From contig NZ_CANLXG010000008.1 of the NCBI RefSeq assembly GCF_947495025.1, positions 1-49,213 on the forward strand: a DNA stretch of 49,213 bases, read 5' to 3'. The notes below the pieces were generated by a model that saw only the letters and a program-made list of their open reading frames with translations, was not told the DNA's origin and made no database searches. Both the position numbers and the translations under genes were made by a program. Below are positions 1-7,210 of this stretch, in pieces; the stretch's first letter is position 1; every line of letters begins with the position of its first letter. Origin of the DNA: an uncultured Roseobacter sp. GTDB taxonomy: Bacteria > Pseudomonadota > Alphaproteobacteria > Rhodobacterales > Rhodobacteraceae.

Positions 1-77
1 TTTATTTACATAATCCCTATTATTGGTTCAGGTTGTGCCGCTGCAAAGCCGGTCAGAGCCTGTCCCGGCCGCGTTAT
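1..77. repeat. Terminal direct repeat, left copy (circular overlap)
   Basis: These 77 bases are identical to the last 77 bases of the window. A perfect repeat exactly at both ends is the usual mark of a circular contig written with a k-mer overlap, so the replicon should be 49,136 bp and one copy is redundant. It is not a biological repeat as far as I can see. Confidence 0.95.
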
Positions 78-284
78 CCCGTCCCATCCCGCGCAGGTGT
101 TCAGCCTGACCAGTGCTGACCCGGACCACAGGCCGGTTACGGTTCGGTCCACTGTTCGCACAGTCTGTGATCTGACGATGCGCCCGCCAGTTAGACAGAC
201 CCGCTTGACAAAAGATATATACATACATGTAGGTAACACAGTAAGGGCGTAGCCCTGTAAGCGAACTGACGGAGGACGTGACGG
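78..284. other. Intergenic region upstream of the first TetR gene
   Basis: Together with bases 1-77 and 48922-49136 this forms about 500 bp of non-coding sequence across the circle junction, between the divergent channel-like gene and tetR. On the minus strand TTGCAG (46-41), 17 bases, then ATAATA (23-18) is a possible promoter reading towards the channel operon. On the plus strand the TetR promoter/operator lies at 205-234. I see no gene here. Confidence 0.4.
205..234 (+). promoter_or_regulatory. Promoter and TetR-type operator upstream of the 285 gene
   Basis: A perfect -35 TTGACA lies at 205-210. It is followed at 217-234 by an imperfect dyad whose right half, ATGTAGGT (227-234), and core ACATAC match the perfect operator at 837-854; the left half matches in 6 of 8 positions. 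The dyad covers the place where the -10 should be, so binding would repress. The shared motif in front of both tetR and the following gene suggests that this TetR controls itself and its neighbour. Confidence 0.6.
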
Positions 285-818
285 ATGTCTGATACCCGCA
301 CCCGCATTCTTGACCTTGCAAACCAGCTGACCCAGTCGAGAGGTTTCAACGGGTTCAGCTATCTCGATCTCGCAGCCGAAATCGGTATCAAGAATTCAAG
401 CATCCATTACCACTTCAAGGCCAAGTCAGATCTTGCCCTTGCCATGGTTGATCGGCACCGCGAAACGACGGCAGAATCGTTTGCGCGGCTCGATCACGAC
501 ATCGACGATCCACGTGAGCGGCTGCTCAGTGTCGTAAGGTATTTTGAGGCGGATCTGCGGGATGGGAAAATCTGTTTGTGCGGGATGATGGCTGCGGAAT
601 TGCAGTCGGTCAGTGAGGAGGTCCGGCGCGAACTTGCACTCTATTTCCGGAAATTTCAGGACTGGCTGTCCAAACAGCTCTCTGAAATGGGCTATTCGGA
701 TCCTCCGCGTGCGGCATTGCAGTTTCTGAGCGCTCTTGAAGGGTCGCTTCTGCTCGCACGGCTTCAGGGTGACGTCACGGTCGTCGGCCAGGCGCTTGAC
801 GGTTTTGTGAACGGCTGA
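285..818 (+). CDS. TetR/AcrR family transcriptional regulator
   Basis: This 177-residue protein has the standard TetR layout. An N-terminal helix-turn-helix spans roughly residues 5-50, with the typical stretch IKNSSIHYHFKAKSDL at its recognition helix, and a helical ligand-binding domain follows. The start is supported by GGAGG at 271-275. A dyad operator lies upstream of this gene (217-234), and a perfect copy lies between it and the next gene (837-854), so autoregulation and control of the NTF2-like gene are likely. The inducer is unknown. The C-terminal domain contains CLCGMMAAE, which resembles the TetR subgroup that regulates quinone or electrophile response genes, but that is only a resemblance. 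Confidence 0.9.
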   Translation: MSDTRTRILDLANQLTQSRGFNGFSYLDLAAEIGIKNSSIHYHFKAKSDLALAMVDRHRETTAESFARLDHDIDDPRERLLSVVRYFEADLRDGKICLCGMMAAELQSVSEEVRRELALYFRKFQDWLSKQLSEMGYSDPPRAALQFLSALEGSLLLARLQGDVTVVGQALDGFVNG

Positions 819-836
819 CTTTCGTTTTCGGCTTGT

Positions 837-854
837 ACCTACATACATGTAGGT
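837..854. promoter_or_regulatory. Perfect palindromic operator ACCTACAT-AC-ATGTAGGT
   Basis: Eight-base arms separated by two bases form a perfect dyad between the tetR stop and the ATG at 902. A degenerate copy overlaps the tetR promoter at 217-234. Two copies flanking one tetR gene are the expected arrangement for a TetR operator that controls both the regulator and its target. Confidence 0.7.
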
Positions 855-901
855 TGATATAAGCATCCTGACGAACCTAACCCCTGCCCCCGGAGATTCT
901 C

Positions 902-1330
902 ATGACAAGCCTGACACAGATCAACGAAGCCGACGAAGCCCACAGTTTTGCGGAATACAAAGCGGTTGAAGCCGCGCTGAAACCCTACATCGATGCGGCA
1001 CTGACCGGCGATGGCGCTCTGGTGCGCACTGCCTTTCTGGACCATGCCCACGTCGTCGGGTCGGTCGACGGCACCTTTTACGATATGGACGCCGATACAT
1101 TTGGTGGCGCCGTCTCCGAAGGCGGCCCGGCCCCCGACGTACAAAGTCACATTGCATGGATCAATGTCTCCGGCCCCGCGGCGGCCGCCCGTGTCGAATT
1201 CCTGAACTGGGGTGGCATGCGCTATACCGACTTCTTTGTTCTCTACAAAAAAGACGGCGTCTGGAAGATCAGCGGCAAAGTTTACGACTCGCACGCCAGA
1301 AACGAGAACGCTCAAAACCTGACCTCCTGA
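902..1330 (+). CDS. Nuclear transport factor 2-like (SnoaL/lumazine-binding-like) protein
   Basis: This 142-residue protein looks like the NTF2-like fold family often annotated as putative lumazine-binding. Helical segments with AEYKAVEAALKPYIDAALTGD are followed by beta strands ending in YTDFFVLYKKDGVWKISGKV, the typical closing strand of that fold. Members are small cone-shaped proteins that act as enzymes or ligand binders; the reaction here cannot be predicted. CGGAG precedes the start. It sits 83 bp after tetR behind a perfect TetR-type operator, so it is probably the repressed target gene. Its expression is then predicted to respond to whatever ligand the regulator binds. Confidence 0.75.
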   Translation: MTSLTQINEADEAHSFAEYKAVEAALKPYIDAALTGDGALVRTAFLDHAHVVGSVDGTFYDMDADTFGGAVSEGGPAPDVQSHIAWINVSGPAAAARVEFLNWGGMRYTDFFVLYKKDGVWKISGKVYDSHARNENAQNLTS

Positions 1331-1854
1331 GGCGTACCTTTGCGCCGGCAGAACTGCACCACGTAACAGTGTCTGCAAGCAGGGCCTGATCGCACAGAAA
1401 CCGGATCAAAGCGATCAGACCCCGGATCGACCGCTGACCTGATCCGGGACAGAGAAAACACGGGCAAAACCCTGTAATGACCATCGGACCGACCGTTGCT
1501 GCTCCAATGTAGACAGCAGCGGTTCCGCCTTCCGGTCTCAGGCGCATTCCCGTTGCTCTGGAGGTAAGCGAAATAACGATCCGCTCGCCTGATCGCGCAC
1601 TTAACACTTAATACAGGTGTTTTCGGCCTCCGGGCGTCATAACAAAATATCATCCGCGCCACAGAATTCACTGGCCGCACAGGTATTGCGGCAATCACGA
1701 TCACAATGGTCATTTGTGACGCTGATGCGTTTCGAAACCCTGATGGCTGACGTACCGGTGTGCGATGACGGCATCAGAAAAGACGTCCGGACCCCCCCTG
1801 AGAAAGGCTGGACCAGGCCTGCACCCCACCCATAATCAGACAGAAATGAAGGCT
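1331..1854. other. Intergenic region with an inverted repeat
   Basis: About 520 bp without a convincing gene lie between two convergent transcripts. CCCGGATC (1421-1428) and GATCCGGG (1441-1448) form a perfect eight-base inverted repeat with a 12-base loop, possibly a terminator although no T-run follows. A short reading frame at 1617-1835 has no recognisable domain or good ribosome site, and I do not call it. Confidence 0.4.
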
Positions 1855-2991
1855 TCAGTTCACATTCCGGGATAAATGCGCTTCCAGTGCCGCCAGACCT
1901 TCATCAAGGTTCGTGCGCCCGAATCCCAGCCGCAGGCGGTCCGTCGGGGTTGGTCCCAGATCTGATGTGTAAATCGTGCTGGGAAGAAACAGGACTCCGC
2001 TTTGCTCGACCAGCGCGGCGCAGAAAGCCTCGACCCCGTCCGGACCTTTGTAGCGCGGAAACGCCATGCAGGATCCATCGGGGCGGCGCCAGTCGAACAG
2101 GTCCGGATAGCGGGCAAAGAAGGCATCCCATTTCGACAGATTCTCATCCACAATGGCACAGTTTCGGGCAAGGATCCGGTCCCTGTTGCTGAGCGCAATC
2201 ATCGTCAGCCGTTCACTCGGGCCGGAATTGCAGATGGACAGATAGTGCTTCAGACGCTCCATCTTTGAGACGATCCCGGAATCCTGACAGGCGATCCAGC
2301 CGATGCGCAGCCCCGGAAGACCAAAGGACTTTGACATCACATTCAGCGACAGACCGCGTTCATATACGTCTGCGACAAACGGCAGATGCTGCGTTCCGGT
2401 TTCGCCCAGCCCATTGAATATCTCATCGTGCAGGATGTAGATGCCGTGCTTCCGGCAGAGTTCGATCAGGGCCATGTACCGATCCGGAGGTAAAATCGCC
2501 CCCGTCGGATTGTGAGGGAAATTTATCGTGACAAGTCTGGTATTCGGCCGAATGGCTGCCGCGACACGATCGATGTCCAGAGACCAGTTATCTTCCGGAT
2601 CAAGCGGTATGCCTGTCGCCTCACAAATTGATACGGGCAGTGTTTCGTGGGACTGGTAATTCGGCGTGACGACGATTGCGTGACTGTCTTTTTCAAGGAT
2701 CACATTGTTGGCTGCAAAGATGCCTTCACTCGCGCCGGCAAAGCACAATACATCCGATGCAGTCTGCTTTTCGTAGGTCGCGGCAATCTTCCCGCGCAGA
2801 TCGGGTGCGCCGAATGTTTCGGTATAGCCCAGCCACATACCCTCAAAGGCGTCGCGTTCTTCGGGTGTTGCCATCGCCAGCAGATCGCGCATGGACATGG
2901 CTTCAGCATCCGAGGCGGTCATGTGGTAACGCGCTTTGAATTCCCACTTTGAGAAATGCGTTTCCAGTCGAAAATCCGGTAAAGTAGGCAT
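1855..2991 (-). CDS. PLP-dependent aminotransferase, class I/II fold
   Basis: At 378 residues this is a fold-type I aminotransferase. The asparagine-proline region NFPHNPTGA, the motif LHDEIFNG and the PLP-binding lysine K221 in VMSKSFGLPGLRIGW are all present. It transfers an amino group between an amino acid and a keto acid; the substrate is unknown. I chose the Met at 2991; an upstream Met at 3024 would add 11 residues and overlap the start of the divergent gene by 2 bp. It is divergent from an ornithine-cyclodeaminase-family gene only 31 bp away, so the two probably share a control region and may act on the same amino-acid-derived compound. Confidence 0.88.
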   Translation of the reverse strand: MPTLPDFRLETHFSKWEFKARYHMTASDAEAMSMRDLLAMATPEERDAFEGMWLGYTETFGAPDLRGKIAATYEKQTASDVLCFAGASEGIFAANNVILEKDSHAIVVTPNYQSHETLPVSICEATGIPLDPEDNWSLDIDRVAAAIRPNTRLVTINFPHNPTGAILPPDRYMALIELCRKHGIYILHDEIFNGLGETGTQHLPFVADVYERGLSLNVMSKSFGLPGLRIGWIACQDSGIVSKMERLKHYLSICNSGPSERLTMIALSNRDRILARNCAIVDENLSKWDAFFARYPDLFDWRRPDGSCMAFPRYKGPDGVEAFCAALVEQSGVLFLPSTIYTSDLGPTPTDRLRLGFGRTNLDEGLAALEAHLSRNVN

Positions 2992-3022
2992 AGGTTCGCG
3001 GACCTGTGTATGGAGTTCTGAC

Positions 3023-3976
3023 ATGATTAGCCTGACGCGCTCCGAAATCGAAGCACTTATCGATCTGCCGGCTGCCGCGGATGCAATTGAGGCCGCGTAT
3101 CGTGCGGCAAGTTCAGGCGACGTCAACCTGCCGCCGGTGGGGCACATTACCTTTCCGGACCGTGATGCGGACTGCCACATCAAGTATGGCCATGTGAAGG
3201 GAGACCGGACTTTTGTGATCAAGGTCGCGACCGGCTTTCCCCAAAATGATCAGCGCGGTTTGCCGGGCGGTAATGGCATCGTGCTCGTGATGTCCGCAGA
3301 AACCGGCACCGTTCAGGCAATCCTTCACGACGAGATGGTACTGACCGACATCCGGACAGGTCTGGGTGGCGCCGTCGCCAGCAGGACGCTGGCCCGGACT
3401 GACAGTAAACGGGTCCTGGTGGTTGGGACTGGGCCTCAGGCGCGTCGCCAGATCGAGGCGCACGCGGTGCTGATGCCACAGCTGAGTTTTGCAGTCTGGG
3501 GGCGTGACTCGGGCAAAGCCGCACAACTGGTTGTCGAAATGTCGGACAATTTTGATGTGACGTCCGCGCCAGACCTTCAGATCGCTGCCCGGCAGGCCGA
3601 CATCATCGTCACCGCCACAGGATCAACAACGCCCTTACTCGTATCGGACTGGGTACAGCCAGGAACGCACATAACGGCCGTCGGCGCCGATGCGCCCGGC
3701 AAACAGGAACTGGATGTGGCGCTGATCGCACGGGCCGATGTTCTGGCCGTCGATCTTGCGTCGCAGTGTCTGGACCACGGCGAGGTATCACATGCCGCTC
3801 AAAGCGGTCTGATCAGACCGGGTGATCTGACTGAGATAGGCACGCTGCTGCAAGGCTCAGGGTTGGGGCGAACTGATGAGCGACAGATCACAGTCGCTGA
3901 CCTGACAGGCATCGCAGCACAGGACATCGCCATGGCAAATGCAGTCCTGCATGCGTGGCGCATGCAGAATCTGTGA
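3023..3976 (+). CDS. Ornithine cyclodeaminase / mu-crystallin family protein
   Basis: This 317-residue protein belongs to the ornithine cyclodeaminase/mu-crystallin family of NAD(P)-dependent enzymes, which includes ornithine cyclodeaminase, alanine dehydrogenases and ketimine reductases. KYGHVKGDRTFVIKVATGFP near residue 55 fits the substrate region. The Rossmann glycine motif VVGTGPQARRQIEAH lies near residues 132-146, and TATGSTTPLL and AVGADAPGKQEL follow. GGAG at 3012-3015 supports the ATG at 3023. The partner gene across a 31 bp divergent gap is an aminotransferase, suggesting paired amino acid or imine metabolism. The exact substrate cannot be read from the sequence. Confidence 0.88.
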   Translation: MISLTRSEIEALIDLPAAADAIEAAYRAASSGDVNLPPVGHITFPDRDADCHIKYGHVKGDRTFVIKVATGFPQNDQRGLPGGNGIVLVMSAETGTVQAILHDEMVLTDIRTGLGGAVASRTLARTDSKRVLVVGTGPQARRQIEAHAVLMPQLSFAVWGRDSGKAAQLVVEMSDNFDVTSAPDLQIAARQADIIVTATGSTTPLLVSDWVQPGTHITAVGADAPGKQELDVALIARADVLAVDLASQCLDHGEVSHAAQSGLIRPGDLTEIGTLLQGSGLGRTDERQITVADLTGIAAQDIAMANAVLHAWRMQNL

Positions 3977-4126
3977 ACCCGCCCCAAAACCATCACAGAG
4001 CCGACAGGAAACCCACGACCGGCGTCGCGATCGTGATGCATCCCGGAACCAACCGCCCATAAGCATCTGAAAAACAGTTAAAATAAACCACTCACGAAAC
4101 CGTTACGGGCAAATCTCTGTTTCCTC

Positions 4127-4155
4127 TTGAGTAATAAGACGACCGGTCATATTTA
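4127..4155 (+). promoter_or_regulatory. Candidate promoter with GACCGGTC palindrome in its spacer
   Basis: TTGAGT (4127-4132), 17 bases, then TATTTA (4150-4155) gives a plausible sigma-70 promoter 45 bp before the ATG at 4201. The perfect palindrome GACCGGTC (4141-4148) sits in the spacer, a common position for TetR-family operators. The TetR at 6302-6862, last gene of this block, is the obvious candidate binder. Confidence 0.4.
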
Positions 4156-4200
4156 GATTTCGTGCTCATATGAACTGTCACGTAATCAATAGGAACTCCC

Positions 4201-5196
4201 ATGTCTGACACACCTGAAAAACTTCTCAACCGCCGTTCATTTCTGTCCAGCGCAGCCACTGTTGCAGTTGGTGGCGCAGCAACAACCTCTCTGGTTTTGC
4301 CGGCAAAGGCCGACACTCCGATCGTGGGCGCACAACTCCCGAACGTGTATCGCCGCAAGCTGGGCAACTACGAAATTACTGTGCTCGGCGACGGCTATCT
4401 CGATCTTCCGCACCAGATCTGGGCGGGCCTCAGCCCCGAGCAGATCGACGGCTACCTCGATGACGCCTTTGTGCCCACCGGATCATTGCGCAATGGTGTG
4501 AATGCATACCTGATCAATACCGGCGAAAAACTGATCCTTGTTGACAGCGGCGCACGCGATTTGTTCGGCCCGAACGCGGGCCTGCTTCCCGGTAACCTCG
4601 CAGCAATCGGTGTGAGCCCGGAAGACATCGACGAGGTCCTCATCACACACGTTCACCCCGACCATGTGGCTGGCCTTTATACGGCAGATGGCAGGATAAC
4701 CGTTCCGAATGCTGAGATTCTCGTGGATGAAGCCGACCTTAATTTCTGGATCAGCGAGGCGGGGCAAGCCCAGGCCATCGACATCGCAAAGCCATGGTTC
4801 GACATCGCGCGCGACTGGAAAAACGTCTACGATGGCCGGATCAGGACCTTCCGGGGCGAGACAGATTTCGGTGACGGCATTTCCTCCTTCCCACTGCCCG
4901 GCCATACTCCGGGGCATACCGGTCTGCGCATCGAAAGTGCCGGTGAAACGCTGTTGATTCTGGGTGACGCGGTCATCAGTGCCGCTGTGCAGTTTGCGAA
5001 CCCTGACGCCTCTGCAATCTGGGATACCAACGCAGAAGAGGGTAAAAAGTCCCGTCGTACCATCTTCGATGTTGCGGCCCGTGACCGGACGCTGGTCACC
5101 GCCACCCATCTGCCGTTCCCCTCCTTCGGATACGTCGATCGCCGTGCAGACGGGTCTTACCGGTGGGTTCCGGAAGAGTGGCGTTACGCGACCTGA
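4201..5196 (+). CDS. Tat-exported MBL-fold metallohydrolase
   Basis: The 331-residue product begins with a twin-arginine signal (NRRSFLSS, then a hydrophobic stretch ending LPAKADT), so it should be folded in the cytoplasm and exported to the periplasm. The mature part is a metallo-beta-lactamase-fold hydrolase: the metal motif H150-x-H152-x-D154-H155 is intact and LPGHTPGHTG supplies the third histidine. The domain resembles lactonase or quorum-quenching-type members, but specificity is not predictable. It is followed by a quinone-reductase-type dehydrogenase and a TetR on the same strand, suggesting a repressor-controlled detoxification unit. AGGA precedes the start at 4190-4193. Confidence 0.87.
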   Translation: MSDTPEKLLNRRSFLSSAATVAVGGAATTSLVLPAKADTPIVGAQLPNVYRRKLGNYEITVLGDGYLDLPHQIWAGLSPEQIDGYLDDAFVPTGSLRNGVNAYLINTGEKLILVDSGARDLFGPNAGLLPGNLAAIGVSPEDIDEVLITHVHPDHVAGLYTADGRITVPNAEILVDEADLNFWISEAGQAQAIDIAKPWFDIARDWKNVYDGRIRTFRGETDFGDGISSFPLPGHTPGHTGLRIESAGETLLILGDAVISAAVQFANPDASAIWDTNAEEGKKSRRTIFDVAARDRTLVTATHLPFPSFGYVDRRADGSYRWVPEEWRYAT

Positions 5197-5278
5197 TCTG
5201 TGTCCCAACACCTGAAACGGGCGGCGGCATGGTCGGCGCCCGAAACACCCCCCTCCCCCAAACCACGGAAAAAAAATC

Positions 5279-6229
5279 ATGCGTGCGATTATCGCAGAAA
5301 AGAACGGGGGCGCTGAGGTCCTCAAAGTCAGAGACGTGCCAAAGCCCACACCCGGGATCGGCGAGGTCCTCGTCAGAGTAAAGGCAGCCGCCGTAAATCC
5401 ATTCGACGCCCAGGTTCGCCGCGGTGACTACGCCGCCTTTATGCCAACGCCCCACAAAATGGGCGTCGATGTGTCCGGCACCGTCGCCGCTGTCGGAGAA
5501 GGCGTTGACACTCTCGCGGTTGGTGACGACGTGTTCTACAGCACACGTGTCCTGTCCAACGAAGGGGGTTATGCCGACTATCATGTCGAACAGGCCCGGC
5601 TGATCGCAAAAAAGCCCGCAGACCTTTCCTTTGTCGATGCTGCAGCCCTTCCAATCGCCGCCGGCACGGCCTGGGTCTGTCTGATCGAGCGCGGCCGTCT
5701 GAAAGCAGGGGATCGCGTACTGATCCATGGTGCCTCCGGCGGAGTCGGGTTGTTTGCGGTGCAGATCGGACGTCTTGCCGGCGCCCAGGTCGTGGCGACC
5801 GGTCGCAATGATGCGCACGAGCTTGTCCGGAGCCTCGGCGCTGACACAACAGTTGACTACCGCGATGTCGATGCCTGGGACCAGCTCGCGGCCTGTTCAG
5901 GTGGTGGCTATGATGTCATCCTCGACCTTGTCGGCGGGGACACCATCCAGAAATCGCTCAGTCTGCTGGCGTCCGGCGGGCGTATCGTCAGCATCGTCGA
6001 CCAACCGGATCCGCAAAGTCTGTACGAGGGTTGGGGCGTTAATGCTGAAATCCATCTGGTGTTTCTGACACCTGACGCGGACCGCCTGGCCCGGCTTGGG
6101 TCACTGACGGCGCGCGGGTTGCTCAAACCTGTGGTCGAACGCACATTGCCGCTGGAACAGGCCGGCGACGCACACCGTCTGATCGAAGCCGGTGGTCGCC
6201 AAGGAAAAATTGTACTCGTCACGTCCTGA
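5279..6229 (+). CDS. Zinc-independent alcohol dehydrogenase / NADPH:quinone reductase family
   Basis: This 316-residue medium-chain dehydrogenase/reductase has the GroES-like N-terminal half (EVLVRVKAAAVNPFDAQVRRG) and the NADPH-binding motif GASGGVG at residues 151-157. Zinc-ligand cysteines are absent, as in the quinone oxidoreductase branch, which reduces quinones or activated alkenes using NADPH. It lies 82 bp after the MBL-fold gene and 72 bp before a TetR gene. I infer a role in handling reactive quinones or electrophiles together with these neighbours. The ribosome site is weak (an A-rich leader), so translation may be modest. Confidence 0.88.
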   Translation: MRAIIAEKNGGAEVLKVRDVPKPTPGIGEVLVRVKAAAVNPFDAQVRRGDYAAFMPTPHKMGVDVSGTVAAVGEGVDTLAVGDDVFYSTRVLSNEGGYADYHVEQARLIAKKPADLSFVDAAALPIAAGTAWVCLIERGRLKAGDRVLIHGASGGVGLFAVQIGRLAGAQVVATGRNDAHELVRSLGADTTVDYRDVDAWDQLAACSGGGYDVILDLVGGDTIQKSLSLLASGGRIVSIVDQPDPQSLYEGWGVNAEIHLVFLTPDADRLARLGSLTARGLLKPVVERTLPLEQAGDAHRLIEAGGRQGKIVLVTS

Positions 6230-6248
6230 CAGGACGGTGTACTTGAAA

Positions 6249-6282
6249 GACAGGTGCGGGGGAGTTCTGTCCCGCGCCTGTC
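6249..6282. repeat. Hairpin between dehydrogenase and tetR genes
   Basis: GACAGGTGCGGG (6249-6260) pairs with CCCGCGCCTGTC (6271-6282) in a 12-bp stem with one G-U pair and a 10-base loop. No T-run follows, so it may be a partial terminator, an attenuator or an operator for the following tetR. Confidence 0.5.
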
Positions 6283-6301
6283 CATCACAGGGTAAAGACC
6301 A

Positions 6302-6862
6302 ATGCCAAGACCAAGCCACAAAGACAAAATCATTGATGCCGGTTTAGCGGTCTTTCACGAATTCGGTTACCACGCCAGTGGTGTGCAGACGGTTGTGGAC
6401 CACGCGGGCGTCCCCAAAGGCTCGTTTTACAATCACTTCAAAAGCAAGGACGAACTGGGGCTCGAAGTCCTGAATGCATACTGGCGACAGTCCGAAGACA
6501 TGCGCGCGGCGCTCAGGGCCTCAGACAAAAGCCCTCTGGACCGCATTGATGACCATCTTGCGTCCTTTAATGTGACCCGGTCCGGCTGCCTCGTCGGGAA
6601 CTTCACAAGCGAGATGGCGAATGAACCGCAGTTCCGCGTCGCGCTGCGCGAGGTTTATGCGAGCTGGATTGCAGATTTTGAAGCCTGTATCGCAGAGGGC
6701 CAGAACGACGGAAGTATCCGCAATGATGAAACGCCCAAAGCGCTGGCTGCATTCATTGTGACGGCGCTGGAAGGCTCTGTTCTCAAAAGGAAACTGGAAG
6801 ACGATGAGCAGACGATGGTCAGTTTCCGAAAAACCATGTTGCTCTTCCTGCGCGCGGGATAA
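6302..6862 (+). CDS. TetR/AcrR family transcriptional regulator
   Basis: This 186-residue TetR has a clear helix-turn-helix in residues 8-50, with AGVPKGSFYNHFKSKDELG as recognition region, and a helical effector domain. The PKGSFYNHF signature and the RSGCLVGNF segment are typical of the subgroup that controls quinone, aldehyde or electrophile detoxification genes (compare NemR-like regulators). It is the last gene of the 4201-6862 block and probably represses it through the palindrome at 4141-4148 and perhaps the hairpin at 6249-6282. It is not closely similar to the TetR at 285-818, so the two blocks appear to be controlled separately. Confidence 0.9.
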   Translation: MPRPSHKDKIIDAGLAVFHEFGYHASGVQTVVDHAGVPKGSFYNHFKSKDELGLEVLNAYWRQSEDMRAALRASDKSPLDRIDDHLASFNVTRSGCLVGNFTSEMANEPQFRVALREVYASWIADFEACIAEGQNDGSIRNDETPKALAAFIVTALEGSVLKRKLEDDEQTMVSFRKTMLLFLRAG

Positions 6863-7210
6863 TCCTCGGCATGATGCCGGCGGGTCGGTGATTTCTGCAC
6901 AGGCGTAACGGGGCATCTGATCGCCGGCGCACCCACGACAGGGCCAACACATCATCAAAGACCAGTCAGGCACCTGATCCGTCGGCTTTCTTCTCCGGAA
7001 ACCCGCGCCCTTCTTTGACCTGTCAGCCCTTTTGTGCCGGCCAGGACGCGGAAACCTTGCAGGGCATACAAAAGTCTGGTCACGATGTGCTGAAGAAATC
7101 CTGTCCCGTCCGATTCAGTACGTCCAATTTGTCGCATACCATCGTATACCGTCGACCTTCCCGCTGGCTTTCGTTATCAGGGCCCCAACTCTAGTCATTA
7201 GGAGCACCTC
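6863..7210. other. Intergenic region upstream of icd
   Basis: About 350 bp without a supported gene. AGGAG (7200-7204) is the ribosome site of the following gene. I find no convincing promoter box or terminator; the T-rich stretch around 7120-7190 is the most likely promoter position. Confidence 0.3.

Noticed and set aside
1617..1835. Small plus-strand frame of 72 codons
   Set aside because: No ribosome site, domain or composition signal; located in an intergenic region between convergent genes.
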